Shown: positions 43,231 through 51,983 of the stretch, in pieces
How the letters are laid out: every line of letters starts with the position of its first letter
How positions within the stretch are numbered: the first letter of the stretch is position 1
NCBI GenBank assembly: GCA_002419385.1
Contig: DIFZ01000003.1
Location: forward strand, 1-64,000
Reading direction: 5' to 3'
Origin: Geobacter sp. UBA5735
Lineage (GTDB): Bacteria > Desulfobacterota > Desulfuromonadia > Geobacterales > Geobacteraceae
Length of the DNA: 64,000 nucleotides
Program-made: the position numbers and the translations under genes
The notes under the pieces: model-generated
Told to the model about the DNA's origin: nothing
The model's input: the letters and a program-made list of their open reading frames with translations, nothing else
The model's database searches: none

Positions 43231-44094
43231 TCAGAGTTCGCTCAGGATGGCCGCCCTCTTCTTCTGGTATTCCTCTTCGCTGATCAGTTTCTTCTCCTTC
43301 AAATCGTTCAGGGTCGTCAACCGTTCCTCAACCGATTTTTTCGGCTGGTAGAACCGGCCCTCGGTCGCTCCCGACGCCTCGGCAGCCTTCTTCACAGCCA
43401 CATCCGCCGCTGCCGCCTTGGCTTCCATGGCGGCGAGGTCGAGGGTTATCCAGTCGCTGCGCCTGCCGTCCGGCCCGGAATAATAGGCTTGGTCAGGCTG
43501 GTCGATGAACACCCACGTCTGCTTGGCGGGAACCGTGCGGGAGCCCGGAGCGAGGGGGGCGATCCTCCGGTCCTGGTTGTGCTGGTAGAAACCCTGAATG
43601 TTGCCAAAAATTATGTTCAGCTTGCCGTCGCGGTAGAAGACCCGGGCCGCCGTGTATTTCTGCTCCTTGGCAAGTCCGTGTACGGCCTTGAAACTGTCTA
43701 TGACGGCAAACGCGATGTCTTCGTTGGGCCCCGCCGCGGCTAGGCCACGGCTGATATGGGGTGCGATCGTGTCAAGTTGGGCAGTGCTGAAGACGGGAGA
43801 CGACTTGTCCTGTTTATCCAGCATGACTTCCATCGAAGCAAGCGCGCTGCGGATCTGCTCGACTTCGAGAATGACCGGGTGCTCGTTGGGGGGTACTTTC
43901 ACGCCCTTCGCCGCATCCTGTTTGACAATGCGTACGAACTGGTCGCGTGACTTGAACAGTTCCTTGTCCACCTTCCCCTCCGGGATGATGGCTTTGACGG
44001 TCGAACAACCGGCGATTCCCATGGACATGACGCTTACCAGGGCTGCCGCAATGATGGCGTGAAAGGGAAGGAAACCTCGAAAGACTTTGCTCAT
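43231..44094 (-). CDS. Lipoprotein with C-terminal SHOCT-like domain
   Basis: This is a protein of about 287 residues with a signal sequence and lipobox ending I-A-G-C (Cys30). A large central region of unknown function (DIAFAVIDSFKAVHGL, FYRDGKLNIIFGNIQGFY) follows. The final 30 residues (RLTTLNDLKEKKLISEEEY) match the SHOCT short oligomerisation motif. It is therefore exported and lipid-anchored, and probably oligomeric. I chose ATG 44094, which gives the complete signal peptide. It is transcribed alone. Confidence 0.82.
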   Translation of the reverse strand: MSKVFRGFLPFHAIIAAALVSVMSMGIAGCSTVKAIIPEGKVDKELFKSRDQFVRIVKQDAAKGVKVPPNEHPVILEVEQIRSALASMEVMLDKQDKSSPVFSTAQLDTIAPHISRGLAAAGPNEDIAFAVIDSFKAVHGLAKEQKYTAARVFYRDGKLNIIFGNIQGFYQHNQDRRIAPLAPGSRTVPAKQTWVFIDQPDQAYYSGPDGRRSDWITLDLAAMEAKAAAADVAVKKAAEASGATEGRFYQPKKSVEERLTTLNDLKEKKLISEEEYQKKRAAILSEL

Positions 44095-44307
44095 TGCTTG
44101 CTCCTTGTTACGTGAATTCCTGCATTTTACTGGCGAGGACAATACGTCTCTATATCACTTGCCATCATATTCTGTCAAAGGAAAAGCAGAACTCCCTTTC
44201 CACGGTCCTGCACTCCAATAGACCATAATGGACCATACTTACCCTCGCCATCAAGGGAGAGGGTGGTGTACTATGGCCTGGCTGTTACGGATTATAGCTG
44301 AAGCCTC

Positions 44308-44399
44308 AAATCCCCCCCTACCCCCCCTTTCTTAAAGTGGGGGAACAATGGTATGGTTTCGTACCTCCCCCTTTGCGAAAGGGGGATTGAGGGGGATTT
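44308..44399. repeat. C-tract fold-back element, copy 2
   Basis: AAATCCCCCCCTACC at the left and GAGGGGGATTT at the right are inverted repeats. Internal hairpins CCCCTTT-CTT-AAAGTGGGG and CCCCCTTT-GCG-AAAGGGGG match the plan of copy 1 at 7652-7755, with a different centre. Confidence 0.8.
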
Positions 44400-44439
44400 C
44401 AAAAACAATTTAGATGCTCCCATGACCCGTTTCGAAAAC

Positions 44440-44467
44440 AGAAAGGCCGGCATAACGCCGGCCTTTC
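44440..44467 (-). terminator. Terminator of the porin gene
   Basis: AGAAAGGCCGGC and GCCGGCCTTTCT form a strong stem, followed on the minus strand by GTTTTC. It lies 29 bases after the porin stop. Confidence 0.8.
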
Positions 44468-44496
44468 TGTTCAACCATTTTTCCTGAATCCTCAGT

Positions 44497-45720
44497 TTAC
44501 CAGGTGAACACGGTGCCTGCAGAGAAGACATTCATAGTCTCCTTATAACCATTGTAATAACGGTTTTCCGCACGGGTATACTCACCAACGAGGGTCAGAT
44601 ACTTGTTTAGCGAATAATAGACACCAGCAGTCAGAGCCTGCTTGGATTTTGTAACCTGATCGACTAACCGGTCATCATTTTCCGTCTCATACTGGTAGTT
44701 GATGCCATACTGGAGGCCAATCTTGGCCTTGCCGAGTTGGTAGGTCGCATGAGCCAAGCCACCGAAGGCGACGCGCTCTTCACCAAATGCGTCAAGAGCT
44801 TCACCATCATCCTGAGTCAGGCCCATACCGATGCCTTCGCCACCCCAACCGGAGAGGAGAGCCTCAAAGGGGCCCATCGTTGCCTGAATCCCCATTGCGC
44901 CGCCGATGGAATTTACCTTCTTAGCACGACTATTGAAGCTTGCTTCCTGATACAAACCGCCAAGCCAGGTGTTGAGATTGACTTCACCGATTTTCCTCAC
45001 GTAGGAAAGTTCGGTCTCGAAACGGGGCTGATTGATGACAGTTGCATTCTCGACAGTTGTACTTCCACCGATCTTGCTCGGATCACAGATTGCGAAGGCA
45101 ACCTTGAAGCCGCTCATGTCAGGCGTGGTGTAACGGAACTGGGGACCGAAAGCTGCATAGGTGTAACCGTAGCCGATGTGGCCCAGGTCAACGCCGCCGC
45201 CGGTCATGTTGAGGGGCACGCCGTTGCCGATCAGGGTCATGTCGGTGAGGATGTTCTTGCCCTGATACAGGTTAAGGGCGCGACCGACCAGGAACTGGCC
45301 GAACTTACCATCGGCGGTGAAGAAGACTTCACGAACGTCGATGGAGGTGCCGCCGTTTTCGAGGTCATTGCCTGTGCCCGGTCCGAGACCGGTTCTGGTA
45401 CCGGAGTTCTGAACCTGGGGGTAGAGACCGATGCGGGCCGCGTAGTCGACGCCATTAATGGTCGGGGACTTCACGTTGAAGGCGAAGATGCTCGGGAGCA
45501 GACCGGTACGGATACGGAATGACTGTCTTTGATCATCAGCTGCCTGGTTGCTCTTGGTCGTGTAGACCATGAACACGTTGATCATACCGTCATAGGTCAT
45601 CTGCCAGCCGTTTTCGCCACCCACGACGAACGCCGCCTGGGCCGGAGACCCGGCCGTCATCACCAGGGCCGCCATACCGAGCAGGCCCATCATGGTACTT
45701 CTGAGTACTGATTTCATCAT
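44497..45720 (-). CDS. Outer-membrane porin
   Basis: This is a protein of about 407 residues with a signal peptide (cleavage after SPAQA, about residue 30). It then has alternating beta-strands rich in Gly and aromatic residues, and a C-terminal Phe-Thr-Trp ending (SAGTVFTW) typical of outer-membrane beta-barrels. Strands such as LTLVGEYTRAENRYY recur through the C-terminal half. It is a Gram-negative general porin of the type common in Geobacter; its substrate is not evident. I chose ATG 45720 (the first of two tandem ATGs) because AGGAGG lies six bases upstream. Confidence 0.87.
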   Translation of the reverse strand: MMKSVLRSTMMGLLGMAALVMTAGSPAQAAFVVGGENGWQMTYDGMINVFMVYTTKSNQAADDQRQSFRIRTGLLPSIFAFNVKSPTINGVDYAARIGLYPQVQNSGTRTGLGPGTGNDLENGGTSIDVREVFFTADGKFGQFLVGRALNLYQGKNILTDMTLIGNGVPLNMTGGGVDLGHIGYGYTYAAFGPQFRYTTPDMSGFKVAFAICDPSKIGGSTTVENATVINQPRFETELSYVRKIGEVNLNTWLGGLYQEASFNSRAKKVNSIGGAMGIQATMGPFEALLSGWGGEGIGMGLTQDDGEALDAFGEERVAFGGLAHATYQLGKAKIGLQYGINYQYETENDDRLVDQVTKSKQALTAGVYYSLNKYLTLVGEYTRAENRYYNGYKETMNVFSAGTVFTW

Positions 45721-45932
45721 CCTTTTCCTCCTTCTCATGGTAATTAACAAAGGTTTATCCTTCATCAATCTTAGAGTCTCGCCCATGCCGGCCAATCACA
45801 CGGCCGGTGGGCTTGCAGAACAGAGCAGAGATACAACTGTCAGGGGCTTTTACTGCATGAAGGTATGGTCGGCAGCTTGAAATCCGGATTCCCCCTCCGA
45901 CTTCATTTCATGGCTGCATCGGCTGCCGGTCC

Positions 45933-45976
45933 GTCGCGCCGGGCGAAAAAGAGCCGGCGCGACCAGGATACCTGGT
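45933..45976. repeat. Two adjacent hairpins in the porin leader
   Basis: GTCGCGCCGG/CCGGCGCGAC (45933-45963, A-rich loop) is followed directly by ACCAGG-ATA-CCTGGT (45962-45976). On the minus strand the second precedes the first in the presumed porin leader. Confidence 0.6.
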
Positions 45977-46047
45977 CATGCGGTCAAATCCCTCCGGCCG
46001 TTGCACGGCGGCCGAGATTCACCGCACCTCCTTTCTGTTGATGGAAT

Positions 46048-46072
46048 TATACCAAAACATCGTTTTGGTATA
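46048..46072. repeat. Perfect AT-rich inverted repeat upstream of the porin
   Basis: TATACCAAAAC and GTTTTGGTATA surround a three-base loop. It lies about 330 bases from the porin start and could be an operator for the porin promoter. Confidence 0.55.
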
Positions 46073-46284
46073 GCAATTAACATGCCACGGAAAAACCACG
46101 CTTTTTCAAACCAGTCCCCGCACTATGGTCGCGGCTATGTGTTCTATTTAGGGACTGTTTTCCGCAAGACGGCTCCATTCCGATTTCATGTAGATGTAGA
46201 TGCCGCCTTTTCGAGCTGTTATCTTTATGAACACAGTCCTAATATTGAACACTGGCGCCATTCCGGGCGGCCTGCCCAATCGCC

Positions 46285-46305
46285 ATTCCGCGCCTGGCGC
46301 GGAAT
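46285..46305. repeat. GC-rich palindrome
   Basis: ATTCCGCGCC-T-GGCGCGGAAT is a perfect 21-base palindrome in non-coding DNA. No second copy was seen in the window. Confidence 0.55.
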
Positions 46306-46420
46306 CCGCCCTCTTGCGCGAAGGGAAAAACCTGTCGGCCAAACTGTTCACGACAAGCGTACCTGAAGAAGGACTACCCCGGCAATCTTAGCTTCGATGA
46401 ATTATAGCACAACTATAAGC

Positions 46421-46456
46421 AAAAAAAAAGAGGCCAACCGGATGATTGGCCTCTTT
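46421..46456 (-). terminator. Terminator of the purA-tRNA unit
   Basis: GAGGCCAA (46430 on) pairs with TTGGCCTC (ending 46453). On the minus strand a run of nine T follows. It also has five T on the plus-strand side. Confidence 0.88.
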
Positions 46457-46466
46457 TTGTTGTAAA

Positions 46467-46544
46467 TGGCGTCCCCTGGGGGATTTGAACCCCCGTCGCC
46501 GCCGTGAAAGGGCGGTGTCCTGGGCCGGGCTAGACGAAGGGGAC
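46467..46544 (-). tRNA. tRNA-Glu (UUC)
   Basis: Read on the minus strand, acceptor GTCCCCT pairs with the 3' GGGGAC, the anticodon loop has TTC in CCCTTTCAC, and the T loop is GTTCAAATC. The CCA end is encoded (46467-46469). One base separates it from the tRNA-Lys. Confidence 0.96.
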
Positions 46545-46545
46545 A

Positions 46546-46621
46546 TGGTGAGCCGCGTTGGGGTCGAACCAACGACCACCTGATTAAAAGTCAGGTGCTC
46601 TACCGACTGAGCTAGCGGCTC
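46546..46621 (-). tRNA. tRNA-Lys (UUU)
   Basis: On the minus strand, acceptor GAGCCGC pairs with GCGGCTC, the anticodon loop is CTTTTAA with TTT, the T loop is TTCGACC, and discriminator A plus CCA are encoded. It lies 85 bases after the purA stop, so the two tRNAs may be read from the hisZ-purA transcript as well as their own promoter. Confidence 0.96.
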
Positions 46622-46706
46622 TTTTCAAGCAAGAATGACTTTATACTATAGCCTTATACCTGCGTCAAGATGTTTTTTTCGACGCAATGTTTTTTTCATG
46701 ATTGGC

Positions 46707-48002
46707 TTACGAGTTGAACGGATTCCTCACCAGAATGGTTTCATCGCGCCGTGGGCCGACCGACACCAGGACAATGGGGCACTCCAGCAGTTCTTCCAGC
46801 CGCGCCACATACCGCCTGGCCTGGAGCGGCAGGTCCTCCAGCGTTCTGGCGGCGCCGATGTCCGAGCTCCAGCCGGGGAAATCCTCGTAAACCGGCGTGC
46901 ATCCGGCAAGCACCTCCATGGATGCCGGCATGTCGTCCAGCGTCTCGCCGCGGTATTCGTAGCCGGTGCATATCCTGATCGTATCGAAGCCGCTCAGGAC
47001 GTCGAGCTTGGTCAGGGCAATGCCGGTAAGGCCGTTGATACGGACCGCGTACCGGGCAACCATGGCGTCGAACCAGCCGCAACGGCGCGGTCGCCCGGTG
47101 GTGGAGCCGAATTCACCGCCTGCCGTGCGCAGCTTTTCACCGGATTCGTCGTCCAGTTCGGTGGGGAACGGACCGCTGCCGACCCTGGTGATATATGCCT
47201 TTGATATGCCGATGATCTCGTGGATGTCACGGGGGCTCGCGCCACTCCCGGTACAGGCGCCGCCCGCGCAGGTCGAGGACGAAGTGACGAAGGGATACGT
47301 GCCGTAGTCGATATCGAGCATGGTGCCCTGAGCTCCTTCGAACAGGATGCTCTTGCCGGAGCGTATGTCGTCGCGCAGGACCCGGGACGTGTCGGCGGCA
47401 TACTTGCGTAGCACTTCCGCATATTCCAGGTAGCTCCCGCAGATGTCCTCGAAGGCCAGGGCCTCCCCGCCGAGGAATTTTTCCAGGATGAAGTTCTTTT
47501 CCACCAGGAACTCCCCGAGCTTGGCGGCAAAACGGTCACGGTCGAGGAGATCCATCAGCCTGATCCCGCGCCGGCCGATCTTGTCCTCGTAGCACGGCCC
47601 GATGCCGCGGCCGGTGGTCCCGATCTTCTTCCCGCCGCTCTTCTTCTCCCGCGCCAGGTCGATCTTCTTGTGATAGGGCATGATGACATGGAGCGACTCG
47701 CTGAGGAGGAGACTTGCGTCATCCGCCATCTTGCCGGTCGCTTTCAGCGCATTGACCTCGCGGATGAAGACTTCCGGGTCCAGCACCACGCCGTTGCCGA
47801 TCATGCAGCGTTTTCCCGGATGCAGAATGCCGGACGGGATGAGATGGAGAATCACCTTCTCGTTGCCGACCACCAGGGTATGGCCGGCGTTGTTGCCGCC
47901 CTGGAAGCGGATTACGTCATCCGCATATTCGGTAAAGATGTCGACAACCTTGCCTTTGCCCTCGTCTCCCCACTGGGCGCCCACAACCACCACATTGGCC
48001 AT
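46707..48002 (-). CDS. purA: Adenylosuccinate synthetase
   Basis: This is a 431-residue enzyme that joins IMP and aspartate using GTP, in AMP synthesis. The N-terminal P-loop is GAQWGDEGKGK (near residues 8-18), followed by GGNNAGHT near 35-42 and the VGSGPFPTEL segment near 300. Its ATG lies three bases after the hisZ stop, so the two are in one operon, a pairing common in this lineage. Confidence 0.96.
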   Translation of the reverse strand: MANVVVVGAQWGDEGKGKVVDIFTEYADDVIRFQGGNNAGHTLVVGNEKVILHLIPSGILHPGKRCMIGNGVVLDPEVFIREVNALKATGKMADDASLLLSESLHVIMPYHKKIDLAREKKSGGKKIGTTGRGIGPCYEDKIGRRGIRLMDLLDRDRFAAKLGEFLVEKNFILEKFLGGEALAFEDICGSYLEYAEVLRKYAADTSRVLRDDIRSGKSILFEGAQGTMLDIDYGTYPFVTSSSTCAGGACTGSGASPRDIHEIIGISKAYITRVGSGPFPTELDDESGEKLRTAGGEFGSTTGRPRRCGWFDAMVARYAVRINGLTGIALTKLDVLSGFDTIRICTGYEYRGETLDDMPASMEVLAGCTPVYEDFPGWSSDIGAARTLEDLPLQARRYVARLEELLECPIVLVSVGPRRDETILVRNPFNS

Positions 48003-48005
48003 TTT

Positions 48006-49340
48006 CTAATCTCCCCGCAAGGGTCCGAAGCTCAGGGGGAAGTCCTTCCGGTACAGTTCGCTCTTCCTGACCGTTATTCCCTGTTCGTCGGCAACCCTTA
48101 CCACATGCACCTCGTCATCGCGGTAACACTCAGCGTCGATAACGATCATGTAAAGTATGTTCATTTTCGCTGCGTATTTCAGGGAATCCGCAACATCCCT
48201 GCTGATGATGTCCCTGGCCGCGGTAAAACCTTTTTTTCTCAGGCGCTTGGCCATTTCCAGGGCCTCGCGGCGATCCCTGTTCCTGTTGCAGATGAGAAAA
48301 TCCCCGGTCTTGCTGGCCTCCACCTCGGGACGCTTTTCCAGTGCGGAAAGCAGCGCCATGATATTGAAGGCGAAGCCGGTCGCCGGAGCGGGGAAGCCGT
48401 AACGGGCCGTGAGGTTGTCATACCTTCCCCCGCCGCAGACCTCCTCGCCAACACCCTGCACGAATCCCTCCAGCGTTATGCCGGTATAATAGTCGAGTCC
48501 CCGGATCTCCCCCAGGTCGATGGTCACATGATCCGAAACGCCATAGATGTCCAGGATGTCCAGCACCTGGGAGATGTTGTCCAGCGCCTTCCGGGAGCGG
48601 TCGTTGACCACCACCCGGGCGGCTTCGGCCAGCACCTCCGGCCCGCCGAACAGGCGGGGCAGCGCAACCAGCTCTTCCTTTGCCCTGTCCGGGACCTGCT
48701 CATGCTCGAGGATTTCGGCAACCGCGGACGTGTCTTTCTTGCTGATGGCGGAACGAAGCAGGTCGCGGGTTTCGGCGGAAAACGGTGCAGACTCCACCAT
48801 CCCCCGAAAAAAGTCCACCTGCCCCAGAGCCACCTTGAAATCATCGAAACCCAGGCTTCTGAGAACCTCTATGGACATGGCCGCCATTTCCGCGTCAGCT
48901 TCCGGGGAAACCAGGCCGATCAGCTCAACGCCCGCCTGGAAGATCTCCCTGCTGCGACCGGACTGGAGCGCGGCATGGCGCAACACCCGACCGCTGTAGG
49001 AAAGCCGCAGGGGAAGGGGGTATCCCTTCATCCTCGTGGCAACGATGCGGGCGACCTGCGGCGTGATGTCGGTGGGAATGACCAGGAGCCGGCCGGTCTG
49101 GCGGTCGTCGAAGCGGAACATCTTTTCCCTGAGGTCCCCGCCCATGGCCGGCGCCATGACATCCTGGAATTCGAGCAACGGCGTGATGATCGGCCTGAAT
49201 CCCCACAGGTCGAAGACCCTGAGGATCTTCTCCTGGATAAAGCCGATCTTTGCCGCCTTTTCGGGCAGAAAATCAGCAACCCCCTTCGGCAAGGGGGCTT
49301 CAATGGTCCTGACAGGTTTCACTTGAGCACTTCCCGACAC
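48006..49340 (-). CDS. hisZ: ATP phosphoribosyltransferase regulatory subunit
   Basis: This 444-residue HisRS-like protein has class II synthetase motif 2-like RLSYSGRVLRHA, GLDYYTGITLEG near 285-296 and GGGRYDNL near 305-312. The C-terminal anticodon-binding-like part is not the full HisRS type. HisZ binds the short HisG to form the first enzyme of histidine synthesis. A true HisRS is possible, but the divergent active-site residues and the purA neighbour fit HisZ. The hisG partner is not in this window. Confidence 0.85.
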   Translation of the reverse strand: MSGSAQVKPVRTIEAPLPKGVADFLPEKAAKIGFIQEKILRVFDLWGFRPIITPLLEFQDVMAPAMGGDLREKMFRFDDRQTGRLLVIPTDITPQVARIVATRMKGYPLPLRLSYSGRVLRHAALQSGRSREIFQAGVELIGLVSPEADAEMAAMSIEVLRSLGFDDFKVALGQVDFFRGMVESAPFSAETRDLLRSAISKKDTSAVAEILEHEQVPDRAKEELVALPRLFGGPEVLAEAARVVVNDRSRKALDNISQVLDILDIYGVSDHVTIDLGEIRGLDYYTGITLEGFVQGVGEEVCGGGRYDNLTARYGFPAPATGFAFNIMALLSALEKRPEVEASKTGDFLICNRNRDRREALEMAKRLRKKGFTAARDIISRDVADSLKYAAKMNILYMIVIDAECYRDDEVHVVRVADEQGITVRKSELYRKDFPLSFGPLRGD

Positions 49341-49446
49341 TGGTTTACATCCGGATCAAAGACGAAAGAATGTATCAATATAAGGGTACCATGTCAATAG
49401 CTATCCATTATGCTTGCCCTGCTTCCTGAGCGCACGCCAAGGGTCA

Positions 49447-50397
49447 TCACCGCTTCAGCATTTCCAGGTATCGCTCAGCATCCAGGGCGGCCATGCAGCC
49501 GGTACCCGCCGAAGTGATCGCCTGGCGGTAGTGCCGGTCCTGAACGTCTCCGGCAGCAAAGACACCGGGAACGCTGGTTGCGGTTGCGTTCCCCTCCTGG
49601 CAGCAGCGGGTCTTGATATAGCCTTCCTCCATCTCCAGCTGGCCGGAGAAAATATCCGTATTGGGCGTGTGGCCGATGGCGATGAACACTCCGTGCACCG
49701 GGACGTCCTTCGTCGTCCCGTTCTTGTTGAGCAGGCGCACGCCGGTAACACCGCTCTCGTCGCCGAGCACCTCCTCCAGCACACTGTTCCATTCGATGGT
49801 GACATTCCCCGTCGCGCTCTTTTCGATGATCTCGTCGGCAAGGTACTTCTCCGCCCGCAGCTGGTCGCGCCGATGCACGAGGGTCACGTGCGCTGCGATA
49901 TTGGCCAGGTAGAGCGCTTCCTCCACCGCCGTGCTGCCCCCGCCGATCACCGCCACGTTCCTGCCGCGGTAGAAGAACCCGTCACACGTGGCGCAGGCTG
50001 ACACGCCCTTTCCCTTGAAGGCCTCTTCCGACGGGAGTCCCAGGTAGCGGGCGGAAGCGCCCGTGGCAATGATCAGCGCATCGCAGGTATAGACGCCGCC
50101 ATCCCCTTCCAGCCGGATGGGACGGCGGGAAAGATCGGCTTTGTTGATATGGTCGTACAGTATCTTCGTTTCGAAGCGTTCCGCATGACGCAGCATGCGG
50201 TCCATCAGGTCGGTCCCGAGCACGCCGTCAGGGTCGCCGGGCCAGTTGTCGACGGTGGTCGTGGTCGTCAACTGCCCTCCCTGCTGCATGCCGGTCACCA
50301 GGACCGGCTCCAGGTTGGCGCGGGCCGCGTAAATGGCGGCAGTGTAGCCGGCCGGGCCGGACCCCAGGATCAGAAGACGGTGATGGCTTTCATTCAT
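49447..50397 (-). CDS. trxB: Thioredoxin-disulfide reductase
   Basis: This is a 316-residue flavoprotein. The FAD-binding GSGPAGYTAAIYAARA is near residues 12-27, the redox-active CATCDG near 137-142, NADPH-binding GGGSTAVEEA near 155-164, and the second FAD motif GVFAAGDVQD near 278-287. It reduces thioredoxin with NADPH in the cytoplasm. It is transcribed alone or with folE2; the gap to folE2 is 57 bases. Confidence 0.95.
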   Translation of the reverse strand: MNESHHRLLILGSGPAGYTAAIYAARANLEPVLVTGMQQGGQLTTTTTVDNWPGDPDGVLGTDLMDRMLRHAERFETKILYDHINKADLSRRPIRLEGDGGVYTCDALIIATGASARYLGLPSEEAFKGKGVSACATCDGFFYRGRNVAVIGGGSTAVEEALYLANIAAHVTLVHRRDQLRAEKYLADEIIEKSATGNVTIEWNSVLEEVLGDESGVTGVRLLNKNGTTKDVPVHGVFIAIGHTPNTDIFSGQLEMEEGYIKTRCCQEGNATATSVPGVFAAGDVQDRHYRQAITSAGTGCMAALDAERYLEMLKR

Positions 50398-50454
50398 AAC
50401 GACAACCTCCCTGAAAAACGTTGTTTCAAACTACCGACAGGCAATGAAATAGCT

Positions 50455-51288
50455 TTATCCACACTTTAGCCGCTTATCAACAGTCTTATCCACACCCCCC
50501 GGGTCAACGGGGGATTCCCGCTTGTCCATCTCGATGGATGCATACGCAGAGTGGTTGTGGATCGACTCGAAGTTTTCGGCCGCAACCGAGAACCAGGTCA
50601 CATTGTGCATCGTGCGCAAGCGGAGCGCGGCTTCCCGGACCATGTCCTCCACGAACCGGGGGTTCTCGAAGGCCATTTCAGTCACGAATTTCTCGTCCTC
50701 CCGCTTCAAAAGCGAATAAACCTGGCTGCTGCCGCACTCCTCGATGGCGTTGACCAGGTCCTCGATCCAGACGAAATCACGGTAGCGGACCTGTACGGTG
50801 ATGATGCCCCGCTGGTTGTGGGCGCCGAAACGGCTCAATTCCCTGCTGCAGGGGCAGAGGGACGTGACCGGCACCCGGATTTCCAGGATGAAGTCGAAAT
50901 CTTCCGACAGGCTGCCGATGAACCGGCAGGTGTACTCCATGAGGCTTGACGCGCCGGAAACGGGGGCGCGCTTCTCCATGAAGTAGGGGAACTCCATTTC
51001 CAGGTGGGCGCTGCTGGCACCGAGCCGGTCCTTGATCTTCTGCAGGGTGGTCTCCATCTTGTCCAGCGCCATGTCTTTCCGGTGGGCATTGAGGATTTCG
51101 ACGAAGCGGCTCATGTGGGTGCCCTTGAACTGGTGGGGCAGGTCCACGTACATGTTGATCCTCGCCACCGTATGCTGGAAGGCTTTTTCCTTGTCCATGA
51201 CCACGATGGGATAGGAAATATCCTTCACGCCCACCTTGTTGATGGCCAGCTTGCGGTAGTCCCTCGACTTTTGCACGTCACGCAGCAT
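50455..51288 (-). CDS. folE2: GTP cyclohydrolase IB
   Basis: This 277-residue FolE2/MptA-type enzyme converts GTP to 7,8-dihydroneopterin triphosphate for folate and queuosine. Conserved segments include GTHMSRFVEIL near residues 58-68, the active-site Cys in SLCPCSREL near 142-150 and HNQRG near 155-159. Type IB enzymes can use metals other than zinc. I chose ATG 51288, five bases after the queC stop; the open frame upstream of it is the queC coding region in another frame. Its pairing with queC suggests preQ0 synthesis. Confidence 0.93.
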   Translation of the reverse strand: MLRDVQKSRDYRKLAINKVGVKDISYPIVVMDKEKAFQHTVARINMYVDLPHQFKGTHMSRFVEILNAHRKDMALDKMETTLQKIKDRLGASSAHLEMEFPYFMEKRAPVSGASSLMEYTCRFIGSLSEDFDFILEIRVPVTSLCPCSRELSRFGAHNQRGIITVQVRYRDFVWIEDLVNAIEECGSSQVYSLLKREDEKFVTEMAFENPRFVEDMVREAALRLRTMHNVTWFSVAAENFESIHNHSAYASIEMDKRESPVDPGGVDKTVDKRLKCG

Positions 51289-51293
51289 GCCCG

Positions 51294-51983
51294 TCACTCC
51301 TTGCCGGCAACTGTGTAGCACACCGGATCTTCCACCCCGGCCTCGGCGAAGCCCTTGAGCCTCAGGCGGCAGGAGTCGCAGCGGCCGCAGGCCAGGCCTT
51401 CGGGTGTCGGGTCGTAGCAGGAATGGGTCCTGCCGTAATCCACACCCAGCGCAAGGCCCTTCCTGATGATTTCCGCCTTGGTGAGCCGTATCAGGGGCGT
51501 GTGGATCGTGTAGCGCCCGGCGCCCTCCACCGCCGCCTTGGTGGCCAGATTGGCCAGCGTTTCGAACGCCGCGACATATTCCGGCCGGCAGTCGGGATAC
51601 CCCGAGTAATCGAGGGCATTCACTCCGATATAGATATCGAAGGCGCCCAGGACCTCTGCCCATCCCAGGGCGAAGGAAAGAAAAATGGTGTTGCGCGCCG
51701 GCACATAGGTGACCGGGATGTCGTCCCCCACGCCGTCCTTTGGCACCTCGATCCCTGATGTGAGTGCGCTGCCGCCGATTTTCCTCAGGTCGAAATCGAC
51801 CAGCATATGTTCCGCCGCACCCATCGCCCTGGCATTTTCCTTCGCCATGCACAGTTCTGCGTGGTGTCGCTGGCCGTAAGCGAAACTCATGGCATAGGGC
51901 TCGAATCCGTCAGCCGCGGCAATGGCAAGGCAGGTGGTGGAGTCAAGGCCGCCGCTGTAGAGGACAACCGCCTTTCGCTTCAT
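51294..51983 (-). CDS. queC: 7-cyano-7-deazaguanine synthase
   Basis: This 229-residue enzyme makes preQ0 from carboxydeazaguanine using ATP and ammonia. The PP-loop SGGLDST is at residues 9-15. Zinc ligands are CYDP and CGRCDSC near 190-206. Its ATG overlaps the stop of the DEAD-box helicase gene (ATGA). QueD and QueE are not in the window. Confidence 0.95.
   Translation of the reverse strand: MKRKAVVLYSGGLDSTTCLAIAAADGFEPYAMSFAYGQRHHAELCMAKENARAMGAAEHMLVDFDLRKIGGSALTSGIEVPKDGVGDDIPVTYVPARNTIFLSFALGWAEVLGAFDIYIGVNALDYSGYPDCRPEYVAAFETLANLATKAAVEGAGRYTIHTPLIRLTKAEIIRKGLALGVDYGRTHSCYDPTPEGLACGRCDSCRLRLKGFAEAGVEDPVCYTVAGKE

Larger units (their letters stand above)
44095..44496. other. Intergenic region with a fold-back repeat and a terminator
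   Basis: This is 402 bases with no gene. It contains the lipoprotein gene's upstream region, the second C-tract fold-back element (44308-44399) and the porin terminator (44440-44467). CCATAATGGACCATA near 44222-44236 is a short direct repeat. Confidence 0.6.
45721..46466. other. Long intergenic region upstream of the porin
   Basis: This is 746 bases without a supported gene. It includes four separate palindromes (45933-45963, 45962-45976, 46048-46072 and 46285-46305), a strong Shine-Dalgarno (AAGGAGGTG) before a 12-codon minus-strand frame near 46020, a second 23-codon frame after it, and the tRNA terminator at the right end. It probably holds the porin promoter and a long leader. Confidence 0.55.

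Noticed and set aside
50455..51852. A 465-codon frame joining queC sequence to FolE2
   Set aside because: The N-terminal 187 codons are queC read in the wrong frame; FolE2 begins at 51288, with its own start five bases after the queC stop.
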